NCBI GenBank assembly: GCA_965263045.1
Contig: CBDHGK010000041.1
Span: 930,001-994,000 of the forward strand
Source: G963664115 sp965263045
GTDB taxonomy: Bacteria; Acidobacteriota; Terriglobia; 20CM-2-55-15
Direction of reading: 5' to 3'
Length of the DNA stretch: 64,000 bases
Below are positions 52,083 through 61,201 of the stretch, piece after piece; within the stretch, counting starts at the first letter, position 1; each line of letters opens with the position of its first letter. Under the pieces are notes generated by a model. It was not told where the DNA came from and did not search any database. It worked only from the letters and a program-made list of their open reading frames with translations. The translations under genes and the position numbers were made by a program.

Positions 52083-53531
52083 ATGCCGACAGCGATAACC
52101 CAAGTTCTAATTCTTGGCGACGATCAGAGACTTGAATCCGTCCTGACTGAATCACTCAACGGGTGTGCAGTCAGATACGCCAGTGCCGCGATGCTGGAGC
52201 AAGCCGGACTGCGGATTGAGGACGAACCACCCGAGTTGATCTTCGCCGACCTCGACGCAACCGGGACCGACTTCCTGGACTGGATGGCCCGACTGCGGCA
52301 GTCGGGTTTTGGGGGCAGTATCGTTGTGCTCGCGGGCAAGAACTCGATGCGGATGGCGCGCGAAGCCCTGGACAGGGGCGCGACCGGATATCTCCGAAAG
52401 CCGGTCGAGGGTTGGGAAGTCGAACTGGCCGTGAGAAATTCGGAGGCCCGGTCACGGCCAATCATGGATCGCTCGGATCCGGAGGCCGACGCCCGGGTAT
52501 ATGGTTCCAGTCCAGAGATTCAGGCTGTGCTCAAGATTGTGGATCAGGTCGCGCGTCGTGGCGATCACCTGACGTTGATTGGTGAGGCGGGTGCTGGCAA
52601 GCGCTTGATCGGCCGGCTGATTCACAATTCCAGCGCGCGCAGCCATGCGCGTTTCATGAGTCTCGGTTGCTCGGGACTGAGTGAATCGGTAATGGATCGG
52701 GAACTGTTCGGTTACCGCGATCAACACGGCGCGGGTGGGGGCGGCCGGCACCCGGGTTGTCTCGAAAAATGTGATGGTGGCACCCTGCTGCTCGATGAAG
52801 TTGGCGCGCTGGACCGACGGACGCAGGGAAAGTTGCTGCGATTTCTGACTCGAGGCAGCGTTAAAGCGGATGCCCACGACGAGAGAGCCCTCGACGTTCG
52901 TATTATTGCGACATCGGGCTGTGAACTGGAAGAGCCGGTGCGCGCGGGCCGCTTCAATCGGGAGCTGTTCGATCGGTTGCAGAGGATCCAGATTTCGGTG
53001 CCTGCCCTTCGACAGCGCCGGTCTGATATTCCGATTATTGTCGACCAGTATGTCCGAATCAGCGCCCGCATGGAGGGTAAGGTGCTCAACGGAGTGTCCG
53101 CATCCGCACTGGCGCGGTTGATGCAGTACGATTGGCCCGGAAACGTCCGTGAGCTGAAGGACATGATCGGTCACGCCGTCTCGGATGCGGAAGGCCCGGT
53201 GTTGGGAGACAAAGACATCCCTTCATTGCCCGAGCCCCGCGGATCCAATCCGGATGTCCTGGTGCTGGGTGCCACAATTCATGAAGTTGAGAAAGAGGCC
53301 ATATTGCGCACTCTTGAAGCGGCGGATGGATCCACAAGCCGTGCTGCCAGAATCCTGCAAATGAGCGTTCGCAAGATCCAGTACAAACTCAAGGAATACC
53401 GTCAGGAAGCGGCCACAGCTGTGCGCCTGGAGACCGTCCGGAGTGTGTCTCAGGCCCAAACCCATCGGTCAAAAAAGAACCTCCCCTTGAGCAAAACCGA
53501 TTTTGTAGCCCCTTCAGATCGATCGGAGTAA
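52083..53531 (+). CDS. NtrC-type AAA+ regulator with a degenerate sigma-54 contact loop
   Basis: 482 residues from ATG 52083. Residues 1-120: receiver domain (VLILGDDQRLESVLTESL, phospho-Asp region LIFADLDATG, K in YLRKPVEG). Residues about 145-370: AAA+ domain with Walker A LIGEAGAGKRLIGRLIH, Walker B CDGGTLLLDEVGALDRRTQGKLLRFL, and sensor RFNRELFDRLQRIQISVPALRQRRSDI. C-terminal Fis-type HTH KEAILRTLEAADGSTSRAARILQMSVRKIQYKLKEY. The GAFTGA loop that contacts sigma-54 is absent: the segment after LFGYRD reads QHGAGGGGRHPG. It may therefore not activate sigma-54 promoters. Confidence 0.9.
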   Translation: MPTAITQVLILGDDQRLESVLTESLNGCAVRYASAAMLEQAGLRIEDEPPELIFADLDATGTDFLDWMARLRQSGFGGSIVVLAGKNSMRMAREALDRGATGYLRKPVEGWEVELAVRNSEARSRPIMDRSDPEADARVYGSSPEIQAVLKIVDQVARRGDHLTLIGEAGAGKRLIGRLIHNSSARSHARFMSLGCSGLSESVMDRELFGYRDQHGAGGGGRHPGCLEKCDGGTLLLDEVGALDRRTQGKLLRFLTRGSVKADAHDERALDVRIIATSGCELEEPVRAGRFNRELFDRLQRIQISVPALRQRRSDIPIIVDQYVRISARMEGKVLNGVSASALARLMQYDWPGNVRELKDMIGHAVSDAEGPVLGDKDIPSLPEPRGSNPDVLVLGATIHEVEKEAILRTLEAADGSTSRAARILQMSVRKIQYKLKEYRQEAATAVRLETVRSVSQAQTHRSKKNLPLSKTDFVAPSDRSE

Positions 53532-53663
53532 GCGTCCGTCTTTCCGTCCGCTCCTTTTAATCGCAGTCTTCGTCACTTTAAGGGTGTCCAACGGGGCACG
53601 CCCCCTGGATGTGTCGGTAGCGGCAGAACTGTGATAAGGATGCCAACGTGCATCACGATCCCC

Positions 53664-53921
53664 ATGGAAGCGCGTGCAAATGGGATGGGGAACTGGGTGT
53701 CCGACTCACACTGGGTCCGATGCCCCCGGTGTCGTTGCCGCTTTGATGTATTCGGCGCCCTATGGTGCTGCTGCCGGTCCGGGCCTCGGACCAAGAATTG
53801 TCCGCACTGTGGTCTCTGCCTCTGTTCCCAACCCGAGTATCATGATCCGATCTGCTGGGTGGAACCTCCGGAAGTCTTCCGGAGACACGGATTCGATGCC
53901 TTGCTGGTGTTTTACATTTAG
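53664..53921 (+). CDS. Cysteine-rich zinc-ribbon-like small protein
   Basis: 85 residues from ATG 53664. Cysteine pairs: CPRCRC, CCC, CPHC, CLC (RCPRCRCRFDVFGALWCCC ... NCPHCGLCLC), followed by PEYHDPICWVEPPEVFRRHGFDALLVFYI. I recall this tail (P.lW.EaP.vFr..GF..LFv.Y) from small conserved proteins of Acidobacteria-like genomes. Probably two zinc sites. Function unknown. Confidence 0.7.
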   Translation: MEARANGMGNWVSDSHWVRCPRCRCRFDVFGALWCCCRSGPRTKNCPHCGLCLCSQPEYHDPICWVEPPEVFRRHGFDALLVFYI

Positions 53922-53998
53922 CCCGTGTGAACAGCCCTCACAGAATTCACAGCGCCCGTCGGGCTGAGGACGTTCGGGCCGTATTCGTTTCCGCGGCT

Positions 53999-54898
53999 CT
54001 ACTCACGCACTTCGCGTGGCAGCGTTTGCCGCATGACGAATTCCCGCGCAACCTTACTGCCATCGGCCGCCTCGACATGAAATCGAAAACCCGGATTATC
54101 TGTGTCACCCGTCCGTTCAAGCGGATAGGTGCCCCGGAGATTCCGGAGCCGGAGCGTTGTTTCGTACTGGTGTTCCCGAAGATTCCAGACGAAGACGCGA
54201 ATACCGTCATAAGCGGTCTCAACTCCAGTGTCGGTCCGCCGCTCCGCTACAACGTACCAATCGATTACGCCGGCACCGGGATCCTCGACTTGACGGAGTT
54301 TCTGAACCGCCACATAGATGCGGCCCTCCGTGAACCCGGCGAGTGGTTCCGGGGTATCGAATTCGATCAGCTGTGCGTAAACCCAGCCGACCTCGCTATC
54401 CGACGGACGGACTTTGAACCAGATGTCAGTCGCCTCGCTGTCAGGGCGGGGGGTCGTCCTGCGATCGAGGACCTCCAGCGTTGTACCCCGGCGAAGCCGT
54501 CGGATGATATCGGTGTCCCGCCCCGGGTCCAGCCTTAAGTTCACGATTTCAAGCGCACGCGCGGTGTTCTGAATCGGCAGAGTCGCGGCTTCAAGTACGT
54601 TCCGTTGCATTTCTGCCATCGAGCGATCGCTCAGAATCGTGCTCTCATCCATCCAGCCTTCGATCTGGTCGCGATCGCGAACGCGGTACCAGGTTCCGCG
54701 TTTCTCAATGATCGAAACCCGCTCACCTTCGTCCAGTGTATACATCGTTCGCGCCGAAGCCGAGGCGTCGATGCGGAGGGAAGTGCGGTCGGAAAGTACG
54801 GTTGCCTCGTCGATTGCGGGTTCCGGTTCCGGCAGACACCCTGTGATCATGACGCTGAAACCGAGCCAGGCTATGAGTGTGTGACGCATGCTGTCCAT
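53999..54898 (-). CDS. SH3-domain lipoprotein
   Basis: About 299 residues from ATG 54898 (ATG 54889 is equally possible). Lipoprotein signal with lipobox ITGC. Two bacterial SH3-type domains: ATVLSDRTSLRIDASASARTMYTLDEGERVSIIEKRGTWYRVRDRDQIEGWMDESTIL and LRLDPGRDTDIIRRLRRGTTLEVLDRR...WFKVRPSDSEVGWVYAQLIEF. The C-terminal 110 residues (IYVAVQKLRQVEDPGAGVIDWYVVAERRTDTG...FRFHVEAADGSKVAREFVMRQTL) are a separate domain seen in such lipoproteins. Cell-envelope location. Confidence 0.85.
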   Translation of the reverse strand: MDSMRHTLIAWLGFSVMITGCLPEPEPAIDEATVLSDRTSLRIDASASARTMYTLDEGERVSIIEKRGTWYRVRDRDQIEGWMDESTILSDRSMAEMQRNVLEAATLPIQNTARALEIVNLRLDPGRDTDIIRRLRRGTTLEVLDRRTTPRPDSEATDIWFKVRPSDSEVGWVYAQLIEFDTPEPLAGFTEGRIYVAVQKLRQVEDPGAGVIDWYVVAERRTDTGVETAYDGIRVFVWNLREHQYETTLRLRNLRGTYPLERTGDTDNPGFRFHVEAADGSKVAREFVMRQTLPREVRE

Positions 54899-55253
54899 AG
54901 AATACAAGAGGATCGCATCGAGCTCACCACGAGAAAAGGGGGAAGTCGTGAATATTTTGCAGGGCTGTGCACGAACCACTCAACCGGTGCGGGTTTCCTG
55001 ATCGGATGCGTTGTGCGCAACCATCGTCGCGCCCAGACCCGGGAGACCCATCGTCAGAGCCGGCCCATGGGCCCGTGTCCGCCCTACAGTCGTGATCAAA
55101 CCCCTGCGGCGAATGAGAACGATCCGTGAAAGCCTCTCATCTGTGGTGCCCGTGCCCGGATATGACTCAAACCGGTCAGAAAACGACCTGCGTTTTCGAA
55201 TGGAGCAAGACCCGCGTTTCAGTTTGTATCAGCGATGGGATAAAATCGGTCCC

Positions 55254-55520
55254 ATGAGTGACCCTATCCCGGACCCACCGCAGGACTTCGAATCGGCGCT
55301 CGGGCGGCTCGAGGAGATCGTGCGGTCTTTGGAAGACGGTGAGCTTGGCCTGGACAATGCGCTGCGGCTCTTTGAAGAGGGCATCGGTCTATCACGGTTT
55401 TGTCACGGCAAACTGGAGCAGGCCCAGCGTCGTGTCGAAGTTCTGCTCAAAGACGCGTCCGGTGACGTCACTCCCGTCGGATTCGACGCCGGAGCCCCAT
55501 CGCTCCACGAGCACGAGTGA
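55254..55520 (+). CDS. xseB: Exodeoxyribonuclease VII small subunit
   Basis: 88 residues from ATG 55254. DFESALGRLEEIVRSLEDGELGLDNALRLFEEGIGLSRFCHGKLEQAQRRVEVLLKD is the XseB signature. Overlaps ispA by 4 bases; xseB-ispA is a conserved arrangement. The large subunit xseA is not in the window. Confidence 0.96.
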   Translation: MSDPIPDPPQDFESALGRLEEIVRSLEDGELGLDNALRLFEEGIGLSRFCHGKLEQAQRRVEVLLKDASGDVTPVGFDAGAPSLHEHE

Positions 55521-56410
55521 AGACCGCCAACATTGCCGCCTTCTTCGAACAGACATTGCCTGCGATTGCAGAGACTCTGGGCCAGATTCTTCCTCCAGAA
55601 GCCCACGTCCCGACAAAGCTCCACCAGGCGATGCACTACAGCGTGTTTGCCGGCGGCAAGCGACTCCGGCCTGCGCTCTGCGTTGCCGGCTACTCGGCGT
55701 TTCGTTCCGATTGGGAAATCATTCTGCCTGTTGCGGCATCCCTGGAACTGGTGCACACCTATTCCCTGATCCACGATGACCTTCCGGCCATGGACGATGA
55801 CGATTTCCGTCGCGGTATGCCTTCCTGCCACAGAAAGTTTGGCGAGGCGACTGCGATCCTGGCGGGTGATGCCTTACTCACGCTCGCGTTTGAGACAATT
55901 TCGGGTTGCGATCGCTTTCCTCCCGAGAGGATTCTGGGTGCGCTCACGGCCCTTGCCGTAGCCGCCGGCAGCCGGAAGGGAATGATCGGTGGTCAGGTTC
56001 TCGACATTGAAGGGGCAGCCACACCGCTCGATTCTGAACATCTCGACCTGATCCACCGCTCCAAGACCGGTGCGCTGATCGAGGCTTCGATCGTCATCGG
56101 TGCGCACCTCGGTGAGGCCGGGCCGGATGCAGTGCGACGGATTCGGGAGTACGGCCAGCATATTGGACTTGCTTTTCAGATCGTTGACGACATTCTGGAT
56201 ATAACTGGGCGAGAGCATGATCTGGGTAAGACCCCCGGAAAGGACCGGGATCAGAAAAAGGCAACCTACCCAGAGATGCACGGGATGGATGAATCCCGGC
56301 TGAGGGTGCGCGAATTGACCGCGAGCGCCCACGATGCCGTGGCGCATATCGGTGACGGCGCCGGTTTGCTGATGGAGATCGCCGATTATGTGGAGACGCG
56401 CTCCCATTGA
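55517..56410 (+). CDS. ispA: Polyprenyl (farnesyl/geranylgeranyl) diphosphate synthase
   Basis: 297 residues, GTG start. First aspartate-rich motif LIHDDLPAMDDDDFRRG, preceded by GGKRLRPALC; second motif QIVDDILD; KGMIGGQVLDIEG. Five residues before the first motif are LVHTYS, fitting the FPP/GGPP synthase group with short to middle chain. Supplies isoprenoid chains, for example for menaquinone. Confidence 0.94.
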   Translation: MKTANIAAFFEQTLPAIAETLGQILPPEAHVPTKLHQAMHYSVFAGGKRLRPALCVAGYSAFRSDWEIILPVAASLELVHTYSLIHDDLPAMDDDDFRRGMPSCHRKFGEATAILAGDALLTLAFETISGCDRFPPERILGALTALAVAAGSRKGMIGGQVLDIEGAATPLDSEHLDLIHRSKTGALIEASIVIGAHLGEAGPDAVRRIREYGQHIGLAFQIVDDILDITGREHDLGKTPGKDRDQKKATYPEMHGMDESRLRVRELTASAHDAVAHIGDGAGLLMEIADYVETRSH

Positions 56411-57138
56411 CCAAAACCCGAATCGATAAATTGCTCGTCGACCGCGGACTGGTCGAGTCGCGCGAGCGGGCCCGCGCACTGATCATGGCGGGCGACGTGC
56501 TTGTTGAAGACATGCCGGTTCGAAAAGCGGGCACTGGCGTGGATCGGAATGCCCCCGTACGGTTACGCCGGCCGCCGCATCCGTTCGTCGGCCGCGGCGG
56601 AGTCAAACTCGCCGGCGCGCTGGATACATTGGGCATTAACCCTGCAGGGTGGATTACGGCCGACATCGGGTCCTCCACGGGCGGTTTCACCCACTGTCTC
56701 CTCCTTCGGGGCGTGGACCGGGTATATTCCGTGGACGTGGACGCCACACAAATGGATTGGAAGCTGCAATCAGATCCGCGCGTGACCCAGGTTGAAGGCA
56801 ATGCGCGGTACATGGAACCGGATTGGATCTCCGAGCCTCTGGATCTGGTCACCGTAGACGTCTCATTCATATCCCTGACCAAGATCCTGCCTCCGATCGC
56901 GCGCATCCTCCCCGGGGGTGCGCGGTGCCTGACGCTGGTGAAACCGCAGTTCGAGGTCGGACGCGGGAAGGTTCCGCGCGGGGGCGTTGTGGCGGACTCC
57001 CGGTTGCACGATGAGGCGATTGCTTCGGTGATTGCGGCAGCGGAAGAGCTCGACCTGCGACATCGTGCAACCTGCCCATCCCAGATCACGGGAAAACAAG
57101 GTAACAGGGAGTTTTTCGTCCTGTTCGAAAGACGATGA
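56407..57138 (+). CDS. tlyA: TlyA-family rRNA methyltransferase / hemolysin
   Basis: 243 residues, TTG start overlapping ispA. N-terminal S4 RNA-binding domain (RIDKLLVDRGLVESRERARALIMAGDVLVEDMPVRKAGTGV) and FtsJ-like SAM domain (FVGRGGVKLAGALDTLGI, ADIGSSTGGFTHCLLLRGVDRVYSVDV, LVTVDVSFISLTKILPPI, LVKPQFEVGRGKV). Methylates ribosomal RNA 2'-OH groups. Confidence 0.94.
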   Translation: MTKTRIDKLLVDRGLVESRERARALIMAGDVLVEDMPVRKAGTGVDRNAPVRLRRPPHPFVGRGGVKLAGALDTLGINPAGWITADIGSSTGGFTHCLLLRGVDRVYSVDVDATQMDWKLQSDPRVTQVEGNARYMEPDWISEPLDLVTVDVSFISLTKILPPIARILPGGARCLTLVKPQFEVGRGKVPRGGVVADSRLHDEAIASVIAAAEELDLRHRATCPSQITGKQGNREFFVLFERR

Positions 57139-57995
57139 AAATTGAAACCGTTGGTATTATCACGAAGCCAGGCGCGCCCGACGTCGCCCAGATTGCGGCC
57201 CGGCTGACCGATTGGTTTTCCGAGCGTCGGATCGACGTCTGCCTGGAGGCTGAAACCGCACGGCAGAGTGGCCGGGTCGATGCCGGTGTGAGCGATGCGG
57301 AATTCGGCAGCCGCTCCGATCTGACGGTTGTTATTGGTGGGGACGGAACGCTGCTGGCGGCCGCGCGCCTTCTGGACGGCCGCGAAACACCGATACTGGC
57401 CATCAACTATGGTGGGCTGGGTTTTCTCACGGCGGTCACGATTGAGGAGCTGTATACCGACCTGGAACACGTTCTCGCCGGAGAATTCGCCAGCGATCTT
57501 CGGATGATGATCGATGTGACGCAGATGCGCAGTGGCAGTCCGATCGCGTCGCACCGTGCGCTGAATGACGTCGTCATCAATAAGGGAACACCCGCACGTA
57601 TGATCGAAGTGGAGGTGCGGGTGGATGACGCCTACATGTCCACCTTTCGTGCGGATGGATTGATCGTCGCGACACCAACGGGATCCACAGCGTACAACCT
57701 TTCCGCCGGCGGGCCCATTGTCCACCCGAGATTGACGGCCGTTGTGATGACTCCAATTTGTTCGCACACGTTGACGAACCGCCCCATCGTGCTGCCGGAA
57801 AGTGTTCGAATCGTTATAATCTTCAATTCGCAAGGGGAAGAGGGCGTCTACGCCACCGTCGACGGTCAATTGGGTTTGTTGCTGGAAGGTGGCGATAAGC
57901 TGGAAATTCGCACTGCACCGCAACGGGTCCGGCTCATTGCTCCGATTGGGAAGAGCTATTTCGATGTGTTGCGCGGGAAACTCAAGTGGGGCTGA
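57135..57995 (+). CDS. nadK: NAD kinase
   Basis: 286 residues. Phosphorylates NAD to NADP. VVIGGDGTLLAAARLL, LAINYGGLGFLTAVTIEELY, ALNDVVINKGTPARMIEVEV, GLIVATPTGSTAYNLSAGGPIVHP and the C-terminal VDGQLGLLLEGGDKLEI are all present. Start overlaps tlyA by 4 bases (ATGA). Last gene of the xseB-ispA-tlyA-nadK unit. Confidence 0.96.
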   Translation: MKIETVGIITKPGAPDVAQIAARLTDWFSERRIDVCLEAETARQSGRVDAGVSDAEFGSRSDLTVVIGGDGTLLAAARLLDGRETPILAINYGGLGFLTAVTIEELYTDLEHVLAGEFASDLRMMIDVTQMRSGSPIASHRALNDVVINKGTPARMIEVEVRVDDAYMSTFRADGLIVATPTGSTAYNLSAGGPIVHPRLTAVVMTPICSHTLTNRPIVLPESVRIVIIFNSQGEEGVYATVDGQLGLLLEGGDKLEIRTAPQRVRLIAPIGKSYFDVLRGKLKWG

Positions 57996-58261
57996 TCCCC
58001 GTTGTCCCGCACATATCGCGCGAGCGGATCCAATCGGGTGCGCACACACCAGTGCGAAGCGCCGAACGACTCGACTCGGGGCTGCTACAATGAGATTGCG
58101 ACACCCCGATAGAGGACAGGCTTCCACGGTGCCAGTGTTATCGTGACTGGACGCATGCGGCTGTTATCGTGACGACAGGCATGCCGCTGGGCCAATGCCC
58201 CCAAGGGCGGGGGCGCTGCCACAGCTGGATGGAACAGGCGGGGCGAGGAGGCTAACCAGAC

Positions 58262-58468
58262 ATGAAGGAAAAATCACCACGACAGACCGTGTGCAATGAA
58301 CCGGGACCTTCCCCCAAGAAGCCATACTGCGGCGGTAAGCTCAAGCAAATTACGACGCTTGAGCCCGAAGTCGCGCAAGAGGCGGGTAAAGGCGTCGATG
58401 TACTCCGCTGTCAGGAATGCGGGGTGCTATATACCGAGGTGAGCCCGTATGCCGCTCTCAGGAAATAG
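58262..58468 (+). CDS. Small zinc-ribbon-like protein
   Basis: 68 residues, ATG 58262 with GAGGAGGCTAACC upstream. PYCGG and RCQEC give two cysteine knuckles spaced as in a zinc ribbon (KKPYCGGKLKQITTLEPEVAQEAGKGVDVLRCQECGVLYTEVSPY). Probably a DNA/RNA- or protein-binding mini-protein. Family not named. Confidence 0.65.
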   Translation: MKEKSPRQTVCNEPGPSPKKPYCGGKLKQITTLEPEVAQEAGKGVDVLRCQECGVLYTEVSPYAALRK

Positions 58469-58490
58469 GATCGTTCCCGGTCCGGATCGG

Positions 58491-59309
58491 TCAGGGTGTT
58501 TCGTTCACTCGTCGGACGGCCCGGGAAACGGCGACTTCGATCAAGCTCTGTTCGTAGGGATCTTCTTCTAAATCCGCCATTTCCAGGAGTTCTTCCGCCG
58601 CGATTGCGGCGACCCTCTTGACGTTTTTCTCGCTGAGAGCTTGTCGGTTCAGGGCCCGCGAGGCTGTGGGCGCATGTACGGGGATCACCGTGGAACTGGA
58701 CACCACGATTTCCGGGTCCACGGCGACATTGCGCCGCAGCACGGTCCGTACGGATGCCGACACCGTCGGTCGTCCCCCCCCCGGATTCACTCGGAAAAAA
58801 CCCACCCGCCACTTTGGATCCAATACTGGAAACGCTACCGCCGCAGGAAATTCACCAGGACGCATGCCATGTGCCGCGGCCAGAAGGTAATCGTTGATCG
58901 TCATGATATGGCTGCCCTTAACCGACTGCACACGGACATCCGCCCGCAAGTTGACCAGAGCCGTGGCCAGGTCGAAGTAGTGCGAATCCGGAAAGAGTGC
59001 GGCAAGCACGGTGACCCGATTGCGGACGAGGGGGTTGGCCATCATCGATATGGCCTGCTTCAAGAGACCGTTTTCCCCCCTGACCTGCCGCAAGACTTCG
59101 CCGAAATGGGCACCGGCGCCGATCGTGACCTTCCGTCTCCGGGTGCCAATTTCATCGAATCCGCGAATGCCACCCACCGCAACCAGCACTCGGTTGGCGA
59201 TACTTTTGGTCTTGGAGTTGGCGTGGGTGACGACGAACGCACGTTCGCCGTGCTTTGCCAGGGCGCGTGCAAGGCCTGTAAGTGTTTGTGGTGCTAGTGC
59301 TTTCGGCAT
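58491..59309 (-). CDS. Orphan FAD-binding subunit of the molybdenum hydroxylase (CoxM/xanthine dehydrogenase) type
   Basis: 272 residues. Residues 1-165 resemble the FAD_binding_5 domain (LVAVGGIRGFDEIGTRRRKVTIGAGAHFGEVLRQV, MANPLVRNRVTVLAALFPDSHYFDLATALVNLRADVRVQS), and the end resembles CO_deh_flav_C (RRNVAVDPEIVVSSSTVIPVHAPTASRALNRQALSEKNVKRVAAIAAEEL). The usual (I/A)GGN and T-x-G-G-N FAD signatures are changed to VAVGG.. and VTVLAAL. No large Mo-subunit or 2Fe-2S subunit gene is nearby, so the protein is solitary and may have a new role. Confidence 0.75.
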   Translation of the reverse strand: MPKALAPQTLTGLARALAKHGERAFVVTHANSKTKSIANRVLVAVGGIRGFDEIGTRRRKVTIGAGAHFGEVLRQVRGENGLLKQAISMMANPLVRNRVTVLAALFPDSHYFDLATALVNLRADVRVQSVKGSHIMTINDYLLAAAHGMRPGEFPAAVAFPVLDPKWRVGFFRVNPGGGRPTVSASVRTVLRRNVAVDPEIVVSSSTVIPVHAPTASRALNRQALSEKNVKRVAAIAAEELLEMADLEEDPYEQSLIEVAVSRAVRRVNETP

Positions 59310-59394
59310 ACAGTCAGCTCAAAAACAGACGGAGCGAAAAACCGGTCGGATTTTAGAGAGCGCTGAGAGGAAAGTCAAGTCAAACCCGAGTTCT

Positions 59395-59867
59395 TGTAAT
59401 TGTTCAATGATTGTGTCACCCGATAACTGTTCAGTGATTCCGTCAACCGGTCGGGATTATGGAGACAGTCACATTGAACTCAAAGGAACAGAAGCGGTTA
59501 CTGGTGTTGAACCAGATCAATCAAGGAAAGATGAACGGAGAACAAGCCTCAGAGATGCTGCGTCTGAGTCTGGGCCACGGGCGGCTGATGTTGGCCGAGT
59601 TTCCCGACGCGGAGGGCAGCGAAAGATCTCAGGTCCGGACGCCCGTTACAGAGACCGTAGCGACTGGCATATACCCGCGGGCTTCTCTCTCCGGGGTAGT
59701 GTTGCTACACTGTGCAGGATGGCCGCCGGCCATTCTGGAATACGATGTGCGGTACAATCCATTCCTCATCGGCGTTCATCACTTCCGATTCAACCATTTC
59801 CAGTTGCGTTCGGTCCAACACGGTTGTCGTCTGTCGGAGCGATAACGGATCGAGGTGAACAATCCCC
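59395..59867 (+). pseudogene. Remnant of an ISNCY-like transposase N-terminus
   Basis: Only the first 45 residues of the 59459 frame look like transposase: METVTLNSKEQKRLLVLNQINQGKMNGEQASEMLRLSLGHGRLMLA, the HTH start of ISNCY-type (N-SKEQxR) transposases; after that the frame loses meaning. Upstream TGTTCAATGATTGTGTCACC resembles an IS end. The remainder to 59867 contains the promoter of the adenosyltransferase and no other gene. Confidence 0.65.
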
Positions 59868-60407
59868 ATGCGCATCTATACGAAGTTTGGTGACCGCGGT
59901 GAGACCCGGCTCTTCGATGGGACTCGCGTTCGGAAATCCAATATTCGTGTCACCGCCTACGGGAACGTCGATGAGTTGGCGTCGGCGGTGGGAGTGGCCA
60001 CGGCCTTTCTCGAAGACGAATCAATCCGCCAGGTGTTAAATGATATCCAACGGCAGTTGTTGACGCTGGGTGCTCAACTGGCTAACCCGAAGCCGGGAGA
60101 TGCTCAGAATGACAAGTCTCGCCTGGCGCGCGAGTCGGTGAGCAATCTGGAAGCGATGATCGACCGGTATGAGGCGGACCTCCCCGAACTCCAGAGATTC
60201 ATCCTGTCGGGTGGGGGGCCGGCCGGGGGCATGCTGCATCTGGCCCGGACGGTATGCCGCCGCGCCGAACGCGGCGTGGTCACACTGGACCAGGAGACCG
60301 CCCTGGATCCGCTCATCATCGAGTACTTAAACCGACTTTCGGACTTTTTGTTCGTACTGGCCCGAACAGTCAATCACAGGGAAGGGATAGAGGAAAACCA
60401 ATGGTGA
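59868..60407 (+). CDS. Cob(I)alamin adenosyltransferase, PduO type
   Basis: 179 residues. MRIYTKFGDRGETRLFDGTRVRKSNIRVTAYGNVDELASAVGVATAF, the SRLARESVSNLEAMIDRYEADLPELQRFILSGGGPAGGMLHLARTVCRRAERGVVTL and NRLSDFLFVLARTVNHREG motifs are those of the PduO/EutT-like ATR. Converts cob(I)alamin to adenosylcobalamin, the cofactor of NrdJ (25743). The next gene starts inside its last codons. Confidence 0.94.
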   Translation: MRIYTKFGDRGETRLFDGTRVRKSNIRVTAYGNVDELASAVGVATAFLEDESIRQVLNDIQRQLLTLGAQLANPKPGDAQNDKSRLARESVSNLEAMIDRYEADLPELQRFILSGGGPAGGMLHLARTVCRRAERGVVTLDQETALDPLIIEYLNRLSDFLFVLARTVNHREGIEENQW

Positions 60408-60946
60408 AACGAATCGCTCTAGTTCTGCTGGCAGTCGTGGCCGTCGCTTCGCCGGCCGCCGCACAGGACTTTTCATCGCTCGATATTTCGTTTGGTTATG
60501 GCAATTACGGCGTCGAAGGCGTCAACGCCGCCGGTACTGCGTTTACAACGGACCGTGTGAGCGGCTTTGCAATGCATACGACGTTCAACCTGATGAGTTG
60601 GCTCGGATTCGAGAATTTCACAGGGGCCTACGCGCTCGAGAATGACATTACCCTGATTACGAACACGTTTGGCGCCAAGCTGATCGCGCGCGATGTTCTG
60701 GATGGGCGCATATCCCCATATGTGGCCGGCGGCTTCGGATTCGGTTATTACACCAGCAATCGCACCGGCGGCGGATTGAGCACCGCGGCGGCCCGTTACG
60801 GGGTTGGTGTTGACTACAATTTGAGTCCCGGCATGGCCATCCGTTTCGACGTCGGCGGACTGGCGCTGGGAAGCGGACTCTTCAGCAACGGATGGCGATC
60901 CAATATGAATGTCACGGCTGGAGTCGTGTTCAACCTCGGCGGTTGA
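60401..60946 (+). CDS. Outer-membrane beta-barrel protein
   Basis: 181 residues from ATG 60401, overlapping the ATR gene by 7 bases. Signal peptide IALVLLAVVAVASPAAAQ; the rest is alternating aromatic/small strands (ISFGYGNYGVEG, FTTDRVSGFAMHTTFNLMSW, YVAGGFGFGYYTS, ARYGVGVDYNLSPGMAIRFDVGGL) ending VTAGVVFNLGG, the OmpA-like/OMP_b-brl barrel pattern of about eight strands. Confidence 0.85.
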   Translation: MVKRIALVLLAVVAVASPAAAQDFSSLDISFGYGNYGVEGVNAAGTAFTTDRVSGFAMHTTFNLMSWLGFENFTGAYALENDITLITNTFGAKLIARDVLDGRISPYVAGGFGFGYYTSNRTGGGLSTAAARYGVGVDYNLSPGMAIRFDVGGLALGSGLFSNGWRSNMNVTAGVVFNLGG

Positions 60947-61000
60947 GTCGGAACCGAATGCGGCGTTGCTCGCGCTCGAAGGAGTGTGGGCGGCGCCACT

Positions 61001-61090
61001 GCAATCGAACTGGCCGGGGCAATCGATCCGGCTAGGGCAATCGATCCGGCCGGGGCAATCGATCCGGCCAGGGCAATCAATCCGGAAGGA
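61001..61090 (+). repeat. 18-bp tandem repeat, five units
   Basis: Units of the type GCAATCGATCCGGCCGGG, five in a row with minor changes, about 55 bases after the beta-barrel gene. No spacers, so not CRISPR. Confidence 0.9.
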
Positions 61091-61201
61091 TCATTGCGAT
61101 TCCTAGGAGCCGTCCACCCGCGGGCTCTCGTCCGGGTGTCGGCGTGGCGGAAGTCCGTGGCTCAACCGGTCGCTCGGCCTGTCCTGCCGGGCGGGTTGCA
61201 A

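Noticed and set aside
56094..58127. A 677-codon open frame on the minus strand across ispA, tlyA and nadK
   Set aside because: It is antisense to three well-supported, overlapping genes and its protein is rich in Arg/Ser/His with no domain; high GC makes such shadows common.
61001..61090. CRISPR-like array
   Set aside because: Units are contiguous without spacers; it is a simple tandem repeat. No cas genes are in the window.
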